From Flavobacterium glycines (GTDB lineage: Bacteria > Bacteroidota > Bacteroidia > Flavobacteriales > Flavobacteriaceae), in contig NZ_FNEO01000006.1 in assembly GCF_900100165.1 (NCBI RefSeq), forward strand, positions 62,001 to 126,000: 64,000 bases of DNA, read 5' to 3'. Of this stretch, positions 6,916 to 15,079 are shown piece after piece. The translations under genes were made by a program, and so were the position numbers. Numbering within the stretch: the first letter of the stretch is position 1; the number at the start of each line of letters is the position of its first letter. A model generated the notes under the pieces. The model was given only the letters and a program-made list of their open reading frames with translations. It was not told the origin of the DNA and ran no database searches.

Positions 6916-8567
6916 AATTCTATGGGTAATTCAATTTCAAAACTGCTGTTTTCGGGAGTTGAATGGATGGTAATCGTACCATTGCAAATTTCAACTCGTT
7001 CCTTGATGTTCGTAATTCCTGAGCCTAATTTAATCGAATTGATGTCAAATCCAATTCCATCATCAAAATAAAAAAGAGAAATAAAATTATCAAATTCTGA
7101 AAGTGTAATTCGGATGTTCTTTGCATTAGCATGTTTTAAAGAATTATTGATTAATTCCTGGCAAATTCTAAAAAGATGAATGGCTTGTTGGTTGGTAATA
7201 TTAGAACCTTCCTGTCGCGTTAAATCTTCATATTCAATAGTTACCGTTGTCGATTTTTTCAGGTTTTCGATAAAATTGGTTAATGTAACCCCGATTCCAA
7301 AATCATCTATTGAAGCAGGCATTAAAGCATTGGACATCAATCTGATTTCTGAAATGGTATCATCCACTATTTTTTTCATTTCTGATTTTTTGACTTCATT
7401 TTCCACTCGGTTTTCAATGTAGTGTTTCAAAGAAGTTAAATACGGACCCACGCCGTCATGAAGTTCCCTCGCTAGGCGACGTCTTTCGTTTTCCAATCCG
7501 TTTACCAGCATTCGTTTGGACTGAATTCGGGTATTTTCTTCTTTATTTCTAAATTCGATGAGTTTGTCTCTCATTGCTAAGAGGCTTTTTCCTAGTAAAT
7601 CATTCGAACTTTTAGGTTTAAAATCAGTGTTTAAATTCATTTTACCAATATCATCAGAGAATTTGACCGCGCCCTGCAAAGAAGCTTTTAAATTGGCCAA
7701 AGCATCAAACATTTCCATTATTTCACTGGAGTTTTTGATGAATTCATTGGTTTGATTGTAATCGCCTTCAGCCATAATTCGGAGGCTTTTTTGCATATTC
7801 TTAATGGGGTTGGTAATAATGCGTATCAGAAAAAGCGAAAGCATCACCGCCAGTAAAAAAATGGCAATCGTTAAGCCTATCAGTCTTTCTTTTAATTCCT
7901 GTAGCGGAACCGTCACTTCATCCACATCCATTTCAGAGAGAATGACCAATTTTAAATTGTACACTTTTATGAGACTGTACACACTATACACATCAATGCC
8001 ACGGTAATCCTTAAAAACCCCTCTGCCATTGAAACTTTTAAAAGCATTGTTTACTCCTTTAGTTTTTACAGTTATGGTGTAAGGAATTTTATTGGGATAA
8101 AAACGGGATTGGGAACGCATCCGAAAATCTTCGCCTACCAGATACGATTCACCACTGGCACCCATTCCGGTACGTTCCAGAAGTATATTTCTGATTTTGT
8201 TGTAATCTAAAATTTTAATTATTGTACCTCTTTTCGAATGGGAGATAAAAGCGATGGTTGTTTTTTTAGCAACATGGTAAGGGGTCAAATCGTAAATTCC
8301 GGTACTGTTTTTAATACTGTCCGGAAGTTGCAGCAGTGAAGGATCTGTTTTTTGGTTTTGCCAATCGGAAGCTTCAAATCGTTCCCATTCGGATTTTAAT
8401 AAATGTTCAATCTGATTTTGCTTAAGCGTTTTAATCGAATTTAATTGCAGCAAAATACGATCGTTCAACACATTTGAAAACTGTTGGTAGGAAGAAAAAG
8501 ACAATAAAGCAATAACTAATGCGATTAAACTATTAATGATAATCAGTATTAGTGTTTTGATGTGCAT
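6912..8567 (-). CDS. Membrane sensor histidine kinase, Cache sensor + HAMP + HisKA_3
   Basis: This 551-residue kinase has an N-terminal membrane helix (about 5-25), an extracytoplasmic sensor domain (about 30-225) with GASGESYLVGEDFRMRSQSR, a pattern typical of double-Cache domains, and a second helix near 229-250. A HAMP linker (about 250-300) follows. The dimerisation and phosphoacceptor box is ERRRLARELHDGVGPYLTSL with His370, characteristic of the HisKA_3 (NarX-like) class. The ATP-binding domain ends the protein with NSLKHANAKNIRITL and FDDGIGFD and GSGITNIKERV. It partners the overlapping NarL-type regulator. The ligand is unknown; Cache domains usually sense small organic molecules. 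Confidence 0.92.
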   Translation of the reverse strand: MHIKTLILIIINSLIALVIALLSFSSYQQFSNVLNDRILLQLNSIKTLKQNQIEHLLKSEWERFEASDWQNQKTDPSLLQLPDSIKNSTGIYDLTPYHVAKKTTIAFISHSKRGTIIKILDYNKIRNILLERTGMGASGESYLVGEDFRMRSQSRFYPNKIPYTITVKTKGVNNAFKSFNGRGVFKDYRGIDVYSVYSLIKVYNLKLVILSEMDVDEVTVPLQELKERLIGLTIAIFLLAVMLSLFLIRIITNPIKNMQKSLRIMAEGDYNQTNEFIKNSSEIMEMFDALANLKASLQGAVKFSDDIGKMNLNTDFKPKSSNDLLGKSLLAMRDKLIEFRNKEENTRIQSKRMLVNGLENERRRLARELHDGVGPYLTSLKHYIENRVENEVKKSEMKKIVDDTISEIRLMSNALMPASIDDFGIGVTLTNFIENLKKSTTVTIEYEDLTRQEGSNITNQQAIHLFRICQELINNSLKHANAKNIRITLSEFDNFISLFYFDDGIGFDINSIKLGSGITNIKERVEICNGTITIHSTPENSSFEIELPIEL

Positions 8568-8738
8568 GTTTTTGCTTTTTTTTATTGATGTAAATATACT
8601 TGGTTTACCGATTTAAAAGAAATTTTGATACAATTGTTCTGCTGAATTTTCCTGAAATTGTAAGTCTTTGATTGAATTTAACCGCAAACTTGTCCTGCTG
8701 ATGAATGAAGTTTTTATTGAACCATAAAAAAAGGATAA

Positions 8739-8811
8739 CACGCAGATTCAGCAGATTTTTTATTATTTTCTGCGTGAATCTGTTTAAATCTCCCTAAATC
8801 TGCGTGAAAAT
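8739..8811. repeat. CGCAGATT/AATCTGCG dispersed repeat
   Basis: The 402-base gap 8568-8969 holds no gene. Its only structure is here: CACGCAGA (8739-8746) pairs with TCTGCGTG (8769-8776), followed by AATCTG and another AATCTGCGTG. This is a low-complexity intergenic repeat with inverted copies; a relative with GATTCACAAAG lies at about 53465-53500. The remainder is AT-rich leader of the kinase gene. Confidence 0.5.
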
Positions 8812-8969
8812 GAATGTGAAGTTTTTAGTCTTAACGCTATTGAATTGACTTTTTATAAGTGAAATTTTTAAGGTTAAGAATTTCTCACAAAGATGTCTTG
8901 CTAACGAAGGAAGCATCTCATAAAGTATTGTTTTTCATGTACCGCTTTGTAAACGATAGCCATTAAGTG

Positions 8970-9389
8970 TTAAAAATCTATTTTTAAAGAAAGTGAAGCT
9001 TGTTTTTTAAAAGCTACATCATAGCCTTGAGGAAGAAGTATATTTTGATTGTCAATACTTATGGCTACAGCCAATTTTTTGTTTTTTGAAGCATTCACAA
9101 AGCAAGGAATACTTGCCAGTGACACAACACCTCCTCCAACAGCAATATAGGCTCCGGTAAAATCAAAATCAAAGCCGGAACCATAAGACGTTTGGTTTGA
9201 ATTGCTTAATTGGACAAGACCGCCAATAGCAGCTAATCCTAAGCCGCTTCCCAGTATTATCCAGGCTGTCTTTTTTTGTTTTTTACTTTTTTCTAAATAA
9301 TAATCTTTTGAAAGTGGAGTAGTTGGTGTTTGACCAAATGAATTTAGAATGAAAAACACCATCGATAGCGAAAGTAGCATTTTTTTCAT
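8970..9389 (-). CDS. Small exported/membrane protein, unknown function
   Basis: The 139-residue product starts with a signal peptide (MKKMLLSLSMVFFILNSFGQ) and has two further hydrophobic glycine-rich segments, about 43-61 (AWIILGSGLGLAAIGGLVQL) and about 79-96 (AYIAVGGGVVSLASIPCF), with a basic KKQKK patch before the first. The C-terminal 35 residues are beta-like. I do not recognise a named family beyond generic small membrane proteins common in Flavobacteria. It stands alone between the two-component system and an alpha/beta hydrolase. Confidence 0.65.
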   Translation of the reverse strand: MKKMLLSLSMVFFILNSFGQTPTTPLSKDYYLEKSKKQKKTAWIILGSGLGLAAIGGLVQLSNSNQTSYGSGFDFDFTGAYIAVGGGVVSLASIPCFVNASKNKKLAVAISIDNQNILLPQGYDVAFKKQASLSLKIDF

Positions 9390-9585
9390 AACCTAAAGAA
9401 ATAATGCCTACTCTTTCAATATGCAGTTTTCGGCTACTCTGATGTATTTATTTTCCGAATTTCCCAAAAAAATAAGGACTTGAATACAAGTATTAAATTA
9501 ATGAAAAAAATGATACGGAACTGTTTTTGAGTTGATTAAGTTTTTGATTAGCAGTTCGCCCTTTTTCTGTTCGTATTTTTAAGTA

Positions 9586-10380
9586 TTATTTATTTAGGAA
9601 TTTTTCTATCATTGGAATTACAAGTTCACTTTCCTTAAAATCAGCTGTTATTGTTGTAATTTCTCCAATGTATTGTCCGTGTCCACCCGGAATGATTGCT
9701 AATTCAGCGTTTTCAATTTGTCTGTGCAATTCAATAGCGTGTTCCGGAGTGATAATGTCTTTGTCGCCAATAATGATTAAAGTAGGTGCTGTAATAGATT
9801 TAATTTGCTCGTCCGGAATGTCTTTGAAGTTTAGCATTCTCTTGGCATCTCTGTCGTGCATAAGTTGTAAACCATCGGCATCTGCTGCCACTTTTTTGTA
9901 GCCCACTTTTAAAAGTTCGGGCATATTTTCCAATTTGGCATTTTCCATAAATCCCCAGAACCATTCAGGAACTCCGTTTCGTTTGGCAAGTGCTGAAGCT
10001 AAAATTATTTTGTCAACTGCTTCAGGGTGGCGAATAGCGATTTGTAATGTAGTTGTCCCACCATTGCTAAAACCTAAAAAGTCTGCTTTAGCAATGTTTA
10101 AATTTTTAAGAAGTCTGGCAACATCGTCGGCGTCCTGCTCAAATGTTAGGTCCGCATTTCGATCATTTGTACGTCCGTGAGCCTGAAGTTCAACAGCAAT
10201 TACTTGCCTGCTTTTAGCAAGTAGCGGAATGATTTTTTCAAAATTGGTCTGAATTGTTGAGCCACCACCGTGAATTAAAACAATGGGTTTTCCCTGTCCG
10301 TGGATTTCATAATACATTTTCAGACCATTCACTTCAGAATATCCATTTTTAAAAGTCAAATTGTCACTTGTTGTTGCCAT
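9586..10380 (-). CDS. Alpha/beta hydrolase
   Basis: This is a 264-residue alpha/beta-hydrolase-fold protein. VLIHGGGSTIQTNF carries the oxyanion-hole HG motif, LGFSNGG contains the predicted nucleophile Ser, IIIGDKDIITPEH the likely acid Asp, and PGGHGQYIGE the catalytic His. No signal peptide is seen, so it is probably cytoplasmic. The substrate is unknown; relatives include haloperoxidase-like and ester hydrolases. It is the gene downstream of the large RloC-like ATPase on the same strand, separated by 243 bases of repeat-rich sequence, and is probably transcribed independently. Confidence 0.85.
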   Translation of the reverse strand: MATTSDNLTFKNGYSEVNGLKMYYEIHGQGKPIVLIHGGGSTIQTNFEKIIPLLAKSRQVIAVELQAHGRTNDRNADLTFEQDADDVARLLKNLNIAKADFLGFSNGGTTTLQIAIRHPEAVDKIILASALAKRNGVPEWFWGFMENAKLENMPELLKVGYKKVAADADGLQLMHDRDAKRMLNFKDIPDEQIKSITAPTLIIIGDKDIITPEHAIELHRQIENAELAIIPGGHGQYIGEITTITADFKESELVIPMIEKFLNK

Positions 10381-10472
10381 ATTTTTAGCTGTATTTTTTG
10401 TTTTGTTGTTTCAGGACGATTTTTCTAATTCTGCTTCTTTAGAAGTTATATTCATATTTTTTTACAATAACA

Positions 10473-10612
10473 GCTAACGTTTGGTTAGTAGGAGAGCATC
10501 TCAACATGTATATTGCATTACAAATGCTACGATTTGTTTTTTTATTGTAAGTAGGCACTCGTTGCAAACGAGAGCCAGAGGGCACACTTATTGGTTATAT
10601 CGTGTGTTGGGC
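10473..10612 (-). other. Weak attC-like pair of core motifs between the RloC-like gene and the hydrolase
   Basis: On the minus strand GCCCAAC (10612-10606, fitting the R'' consensus RYYYAAC) lies 11 bases past the RloC-like stop, and GTTAGC lies at the other end (10478-10473). The arms between do not pair well, and a paired-hairpin repeat sits in the middle. It resembles the better site at 63349-63480 only in its ends and position after a stop codon. Confidence 0.25.
10513..10578 (+). repeat. Paired-hairpin repeat, copy A
   Basis: Two short hairpins separated by about 30 bases: GCATT-ACA-AATGC (10515-10527) and CTCGTT-GCA-AACGAG (10558-10572), linked by TACGATTT...GTAAGTAGGCA. The left stem differs from other copies (GCGTT/AACGC) by a matched pair of changes, so pairing is kept. 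Other copies: 24161, 24246, 39418, 62521 and a half copy at 61172. Confidence 0.85.
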
Positions 10613-10623
10613 GGTCGTATTTT

Positions 10624-12867
10624 TTAATTCATCATCATTTTATAGTGTTCTTCTCCAATATTTTTAAATATCATCTCGAAAGCAGTAAAAAGTTTATCAG
10701 GTTCCTCATTGACAATTCTTTGATAGTATAAATCATCAAAAGGTAATGATTTATGGCTTACATCATTGATTTCAGAAATCAACGCAGAGCATATTGGGTA
10801 AATAGGGTCAGTAACATCAAGATTTTTAATACTATCCCAATGACTTTTTCCTAATCCAATAAAATTTACATAACTCTCAATAATTCGACGCATACTATTC
10901 CCAATAGTAATATTGAATACTTTATCATTAGAATCTTTCAATACTTTGATACTTTTCCAAAGCAACATATAATCATTATGCACAAAGGTTTCATCTCCTT
11001 TATATTCAATTCCTGACTTACTATTATGTTTTGATACGGAAAAATGAGCTTTCTTTTTGCAAATTGGTCTCTGTTTAAAAGATACCTCCTTATAAAAATA
11101 TAAATTGTGAGATAAAATAAACACTTGATTAATGTTTGGATTTTCAAACTGATTTCTATCAGTGGCAGAATACTTAATTAATGAATGAATAAGAGTTGAA
11201 ACAACAAATAGTACTTGGCTATCAAGACTTGATACAGGGTCGTCAATTACGATAATTCTTTTTCTTAATTCAGAGTCTTTATCTTTTGTACCTAAAACTA
11301 ATTGATAAAAATATAGAAAAGCAATAAAATTCTTTTCACCCTCACTAAGTGTCTTAAAAACTTCTGTTTCTGTGCTATTTTGACGTTTTAAAATATATCT
11401 TGATATGTTATTTGAAGATTCTTTTTCTTCTATTGTAAAATTATCAAAGCCACAACTTTTCAATATTCCATTTATGGCTTTTACAGCTTCATCAGTTGAA
11501 ACAGTTAGTAATTTTAATTCCTCAATCTCTTCTTTGATTGTTTTCTCAGATTGTTCAAAATGGGATGTAAGAGAATGCAATTTGTTTAACAAAACGATGA
11601 TTCTCTTTTCATAATTGTCATATTCAGTTATATAATTTTCCGATTCTTTGGCTAAATAGTTCCAAACATCTTCAACTAATTGCTCTTTATTTTTTTGAAA
11701 ATCAACTATTTTTTCATTGTTCTCTTCAATTTCGTCATTGATAATTTCTAATTCAGGATTAAAGTTGGATACATCAAAAAACTCAATTATCTCATTTGAA
11801 TATCCAAGTTTTCTCTCAAACTTTTTTATGTTATCTGCAAGCAAGTCACTACACTCTTTATGAAAATCAGTGGTCTTGTTGTCTTTATTATAAACTTTTG
11901 AAACCTCATTTACATTTTCTAACAGTAGTTTGAAAGTCGAAATGTAAGTTTCTTTTAATGATTTTAATTTATCAATTTTTTCTTGGTAGGTCTTATTAAA
12001 ATACTCTTCGAATCTTTGTTTTAAGTTGTCATCATATGTTTCACTTTGACAAAAAGGACAAATGTTTTCTTTTCCTTCAAGTATATAATTACGCCCTTCT
12101 TCAACCCATTTTCTTATACCTAAGGACTCAATTAATTCAGCAATATCAACTTCTTTATTTGTAGTAATAACCTCTTCCATTAAAGGGATTATTTCATTTT
12201 CAATCTCCTTAAGTTTTTCGCAAAACTGTGAAGATATTTTAACCTCAATCTTTTTCCTCTTAACTTCAAATAAATCTTTATACCTAGATGATAAGTTTTC
12301 AAGTGTTAATTTCTTGCTAGCTGCATCTAAAGGCAAATAGTCTTTTACATTTTTAAGATGATTGTCTTTACTTCTTGAATACTCTAGTTCAATTTCATAA
12401 AAAGTATCAAAAGAGTTTCTTTCCCACCAGCAGTTTTTCTTTAAATCATCTAGTTTGTCATTTAATGCTTTTTTAATTTTTTTTTCTCGTGATGCTAAAA
12501 TTTCAAAATATGAGTCAAGTTTTTTAATCTCTTTTTGTTTTGCCTCAATTTTATCGTCAATGTCTTTATTTCCCTCATTTAGAGTAAATACTCCTGACAA
12601 TTCGGTATTAGAAATAAAATTCCTCTCCACATACTTTTCATCAAAAACTATAATTTCATCTCGATGAGAGTCATAGCCTAAAACTTTACAATGTTCAAAT
12701 TTTTTATCCTTCTCAAAACTTGATAAACTTTCATTATGTAGGAGTTTCGCCAAGGTCGATTTCCCGGAACCATTACTTCCAAAAAAGAAATTGACTTTTG
12801 ATAAATCAGTCACTTCAACTAGATTTTCAAAAGTATTAACCCTTTTAAGTTCTATTTTATGAATCAT
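10624..12867 (-). CDS. RloC/PrrC-like ATPase, candidate anticodon nuclease with zinc-hook coiled coil
   Basis: The 747 residues form an SMC/ABC-like ATPase of the AAA_13 type. Walker A is GSNGSGKST (30-38), the ABC signature LSEGEKN (508-514), Walker B IIVIDDPVSSLDS (538-550), and a switch His in LSHN (585-588). Long coiled coils (about 100-240 and 290-450) flank CPFC at 270-273, as in a zinc hook. The C-terminal domain has RRIIE (660-664) and NDVSH with His705. The Arg-x3-Glu spacing followed by a distant His matches the PrrC/RloC ribonuclease triad (Arg320, Glu324, His356 in PrrC). RloC proteins cleave tRNA anticodon loops during DNA damage or phage infection. No restriction-modification genes are adjacent. 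Nuclease function is inferred; the ATPase is certain. Confidence 0.72.
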   Translation of the reverse strand: MIHKIELKRVNTFENLVEVTDLSKVNFFFGSNGSGKSTLAKLLHNESLSSFEKDKKFEHCKVLGYDSHRDEIIVFDEKYVERNFISNTELSGVFTLNEGNKDIDDKIEAKQKEIKKLDSYFEILASREKKIKKALNDKLDDLKKNCWWERNSFDTFYEIELEYSRSKDNHLKNVKDYLPLDAASKKLTLENLSSRYKDLFEVKRKKIEVKISSQFCEKLKEIENEIIPLMEEVITTNKEVDIAELIESLGIRKWVEEGRNYILEGKENICPFCQSETYDDNLKQRFEEYFNKTYQEKIDKLKSLKETYISTFKLLLENVNEVSKVYNKDNKTTDFHKECSDLLADNIKKFERKLGYSNEIIEFFDVSNFNPELEIINDEIEENNEKIVDFQKNKEQLVEDVWNYLAKESENYITEYDNYEKRIIVLLNKLHSLTSHFEQSEKTIKEEIEELKLLTVSTDEAVKAINGILKSCGFDNFTIEEKESSNNISRYILKRQNSTETEVFKTLSEGEKNFIAFLYFYQLVLGTKDKDSELRKRIIVIDDPVSSLDSQVLFVVSTLIHSLIKYSATDRNQFENPNINQVFILSHNLYFYKEVSFKQRPICKKKAHFSVSKHNSKSGIEYKGDETFVHNDYMLLWKSIKVLKDSNDKVFNITIGNSMRRIIESYVNFIGLGKSHWDSIKNLDVTDPIYPICSALISEINDVSHKSLPFDDLYYQRIVNEEPDKLFTAFEMIFKNIGEEHYKMMMN

Positions 12868-12936
12868 TCTAATTATCTTATTTATAGGATTTTTTTTTTA
12901 GTATTATGCCCAATTAGTTTTATGCTTGTTTGACAT

Positions 12937-12974
12937 ATTATACGCAAGTTTTTGTTTGTAATCTTGCGTATAAT
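12937..12974. promoter_or_regulatory. 12-bp inverted repeat upstream of the RloC-like gene
   Basis: ATTATACGCAAG (12937-12948) and CTTGCGTATAAT (12963-12974) are perfect complements separated by 14 bases. The half-site centres are 26 bases apart, roughly two and a half helical turns. The site lies 70-107 bases upstream of the ATPase start and no T-run follows, so an operator or protein-binding site fits better than a terminator. Confidence 0.5.
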
Positions 12975-13022
12975 TTTAAATAGCGTAATACAAAAATAAA
13001 AATATTTCTTACATATACAAAA

Positions 13023-13045
13023 ACAGCCGCTTTAAAAACGGCTGT
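13023..13045 (-). terminator. Intrinsic terminator after the FGGY kinase
   Basis: On the minus strand ACAGCCG pairs with CGGCTGT across a 9-base loop and is followed by TTTTTG. It lies about 85 bases past the kinase stop codon, beyond a CTTCTG/TTCTGC low-complexity stretch (13080-13135). Confidence 0.7.
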
Positions 13046-13129
13046 AAATGGGTATTCTATATTTTCTGAAAATCTGTTTTCTACTTTCTGTATTTTGAAG
13101 TCTGAAATCTGCCTTCTGCGTTCTGCCTT

Positions 13130-14629
13130 CTAAAATCTGGCAATCTTCTCTTTCCAACCCTGATAGCCATTAGTTGGTAAATCGTTATTAGCATTAGCTA
13201 AAACCTGTTCAGTTTGTTTTTTATTGATTTCCGAAAGTTGTGCTATACTTTCATAAACACCACTTTTCAGTCCGGATAGATAAGCTGCTCCTAAGGCAGA
13301 AACGTCCGGATTCTTTTGTTTGTTTAAAGGAATGCCCAATAAATCAGCCAGAAAGTGAATCACAAATTGGTTTTGGGTCATACCGCCGTTTACCGAGATT
13401 GATTTTAATGCAGCCTGCATGTCTTTTTCCATTGCTTCGACTACATCTTTTATTTGGTACGGAATACTTTCTAGCGCAGCCCGAACGATATGATTTTTGG
13501 TAGTTCCAAAAGTCATTCCTTCAATAGAAGCTTTTCGGCTCATTTGCCAGTGCGGTGCGCCAAGTCCGCTAAAGGCGGGAATAAGATACACGCCGGCATT
13601 GTCATTTATAGCTGTTGCCATGGCAGCGGTTTCGGCAGGAGAGGAGAACAATTGCAATTCGTTTTTCAGCCATTCAATAGTCGAACCACAGGAAACAATG
13701 GCTCCTTCCAGTGCGTAATCCACGCGGTCTTCGGTACTCCAGCAAATCGTGGTCAACATTCCTGCTTGAGACAAAACGGCTTTGTCGCCAATGTTCATCA
13801 TAATCGAACTCCCGGTTCCCAGAGTGACTTTAGCAGTGCCTTTTTCGAAACAGCCTTCTCCAAAAGTTGCCGCATGCGAATCGCCAATCAACGATGTCAT
13901 TGGAATAGAAAAATTGTCGTCTAACTTTAAAATTTCACTCCAATTTACTGTTCCAAAATCATGTGAAGAAGGGCAGGGTTGCGGTAAGTTTAAATTAGAT
14001 AATCCCCATTTTTCAAGGATTTCTTTATCCCATTGTAAAGTATGAATATTGAAAAGTAAGGTTCGGGATGCATTGGTATAATCGGTTTTAAAATGGGTTC
14101 CATTGGTCAGTTTGTACAAAAGCCAACAATCTACCGTTCCGAAAAAGACCTCTCCGTTTTCTATTTTCTTTTTTAACTCGGCATCATTTTGTACCAGCCA
14201 AAGCAATTTGGTCCCCGAAAAATAAGGATCTAATAACAAACCTGTTTTTAGTTTGATAAAATCATTCTGTCCTTTTTCGATTAAATCCGTACAAACAGCA
14301 ATAGAACGCTTACAAGCCCAAACCACCGCAGGAGCCAAGGCTTTCCCGTCTTTGTCCCAAAGGATAAAAGTTTCCCTTTGATTGCTGATACCGCAAGAAA
14401 CAATATCGGAAATATTCAGACCTTTTTGGGTGAAATCGTTTAGACATTCGGTTACCGAATCCAATACGTTTTGAAAAATGTCTTCCGGATTTTGTTCTAC
14501 AAAACCATTGTCAAAATAATCGGTTTTTAAATCCACACTACCTTTGGCGGCCGCCTGACCTGATTCATCAAAAAGTATGGTTTTGGTGCTGCTGGTACCT
14601 TGGTCTATCGCGAGAATGTATTTTTTCAT
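13130..14629 (-). CDS. FGGY-family carbohydrate kinase, glycerol-kinase-like
   Basis: The 499-residue protein has the FGGY layout: the phosphate-1 loop IDQGTSSTKTILFD (8-21), then NQRETFILWD, YFSGTKLLWL, TDYTNASRTLLFNIHTLQWD, the ATP-binding LGTGSS, and the signature region SVNGGMTQNQFVIHFLADL. These segments resemble glycerol kinase strongly. However, no glpF or glpD is nearby, and the gene follows a sugar importer, an isomerase-like gene and a split transketolase on the same strand. It may therefore phosphorylate a pentulose, tetrulose or dihydroxyacetone produced by that pathway. It is separated from rbsC by 450 bases and may have its own promoter. Substrate is unresolved between glycerol and the operon's sugar. 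Confidence 0.85.
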   Translation of the reverse strand: MKKYILAIDQGTSSTKTILFDESGQAAAKGSVDLKTDYFDNGFVEQNPEDIFQNVLDSVTECLNDFTQKGLNISDIVSCGISNQRETFILWDKDGKALAPAVVWACKRSIAVCTDLIEKGQNDFIKLKTGLLLDPYFSGTKLLWLVQNDAELKKKIENGEVFFGTVDCWLLYKLTNGTHFKTDYTNASRTLLFNIHTLQWDKEILEKWGLSNLNLPQPCPSSHDFGTVNWSEILKLDDNFSIPMTSLIGDSHAATFGEGCFEKGTAKVTLGTGSSIMMNIGDKAVLSQAGMLTTICWSTEDRVDYALEGAIVSCGSTIEWLKNELQLFSSPAETAAMATAINDNAGVYLIPAFSGLGAPHWQMSRKASIEGMTFGTTKNHIVRAALESIPYQIKDVVEAMEKDMQAALKSISVNGGMTQNQFVIHFLADLLGIPLNKQKNPDVSALGAAYLSGLKSGVYESIAQLSEINKKQTEQVLANANNDLPTNGYQGWKEKIARF

Positions 14630-14664
14630 TTTGAATTATAAATCAAATTGTTGTTGTGATTGCT

Positions 14665-14833
14665 GTCCTTAGCTTCCGCAGTCGAGTGTCAAATGTTTGA
14701 AGAATGCGTAAAAAGAAAAGCTGTTTGAGCGTAGCGAGTTCTTTTCTTTTAGCATTCGAAAACTAATTTGACCGACGAGGAAGTGTAAGACTTGATTTTT
14801 TTGTTTCTTTTTTGATTAAGCAAAAAAGAAAAA
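14665..14833 (+). repeat. Long dispersed repeat, copy 1
   Basis: About 169 bases matching the reverse complement of 50018-50200 almost base for base, including GTCGAGTGTCAAATG, AGAATGCGTAAAAAG, GACCGACGAGGAAG and a terminal hairpin of TTTCTTTTTT with AAAAAAGAAA. It fills most of the 450-base gap 14630-15079 between rbsC and the kinase. In the middle this copy has CGTAGC where copy 2 has a 19-base palindrome. It has no coding potential. Confidence 0.85.
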
Positions 14834-14970
14834 TATTTAAAACTAATTTTGTCTTGAAAGCACTTCGATATCCTTATTTTTTTTAAGGAAAGATGATATT
14901 TTAAACCATTAAGATAATTAAGGAAATTTAAGCTTAATGTTTCTTCATTTTCTTAATACTGACTGATTTT

Positions 14971-15053
14971 ACACCTCCCTAACCCTCCTCAAGGAGGGAA
15001 TTGAGACTTGAAAACCTAATCGATTCCCCTCTTGAGAGGGGTTAGGGGTGTGT
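14971..15053. repeat. Large nested hairpin, CCCTAACCC type
   Basis: Outer arms ACACCTCCCTAACCC and GGGTTAGGGGTGTGT pair imperfectly, and each carries its own hairpin (CCCTCCT-ca-AGGAGGG at 14983-14998 and CCCCTC-ttga-GAGGGG at 15026-15041). It lies just after rbsC and before the long repeat. It could limit read-through into the kinase gene. A relative with CCCCTCC hairpins lies at 28369-28397. Confidence 0.65.
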
Positions 15054-15079
15054 TATTCGTTCTATTATTTAAAAAAATA

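Noticed and set aside
10624..12867. AriA of the PARIS defence system or a Septu/OLD ATPase
   Set aside because: The length, zinc-hook CPFC and DDPVSSLD Walker B favour the RloC/PrrC group, and no partner toxin gene is adjacent.
13490..13924. Open frame of 144 codons antisense to the FGGY kinase
   Set aside because: It lies wholly inside a well-conserved kinase gene, has biased composition and no recognisable motif, so it is a mirror frame.
13130..14629. Plain glycerol catabolism gene glpK
   Set aside because: Motifs are glycerol-kinase-like, but no glpF or glpD is adjacent and the context is a sugar operon, so the symbol was withheld.
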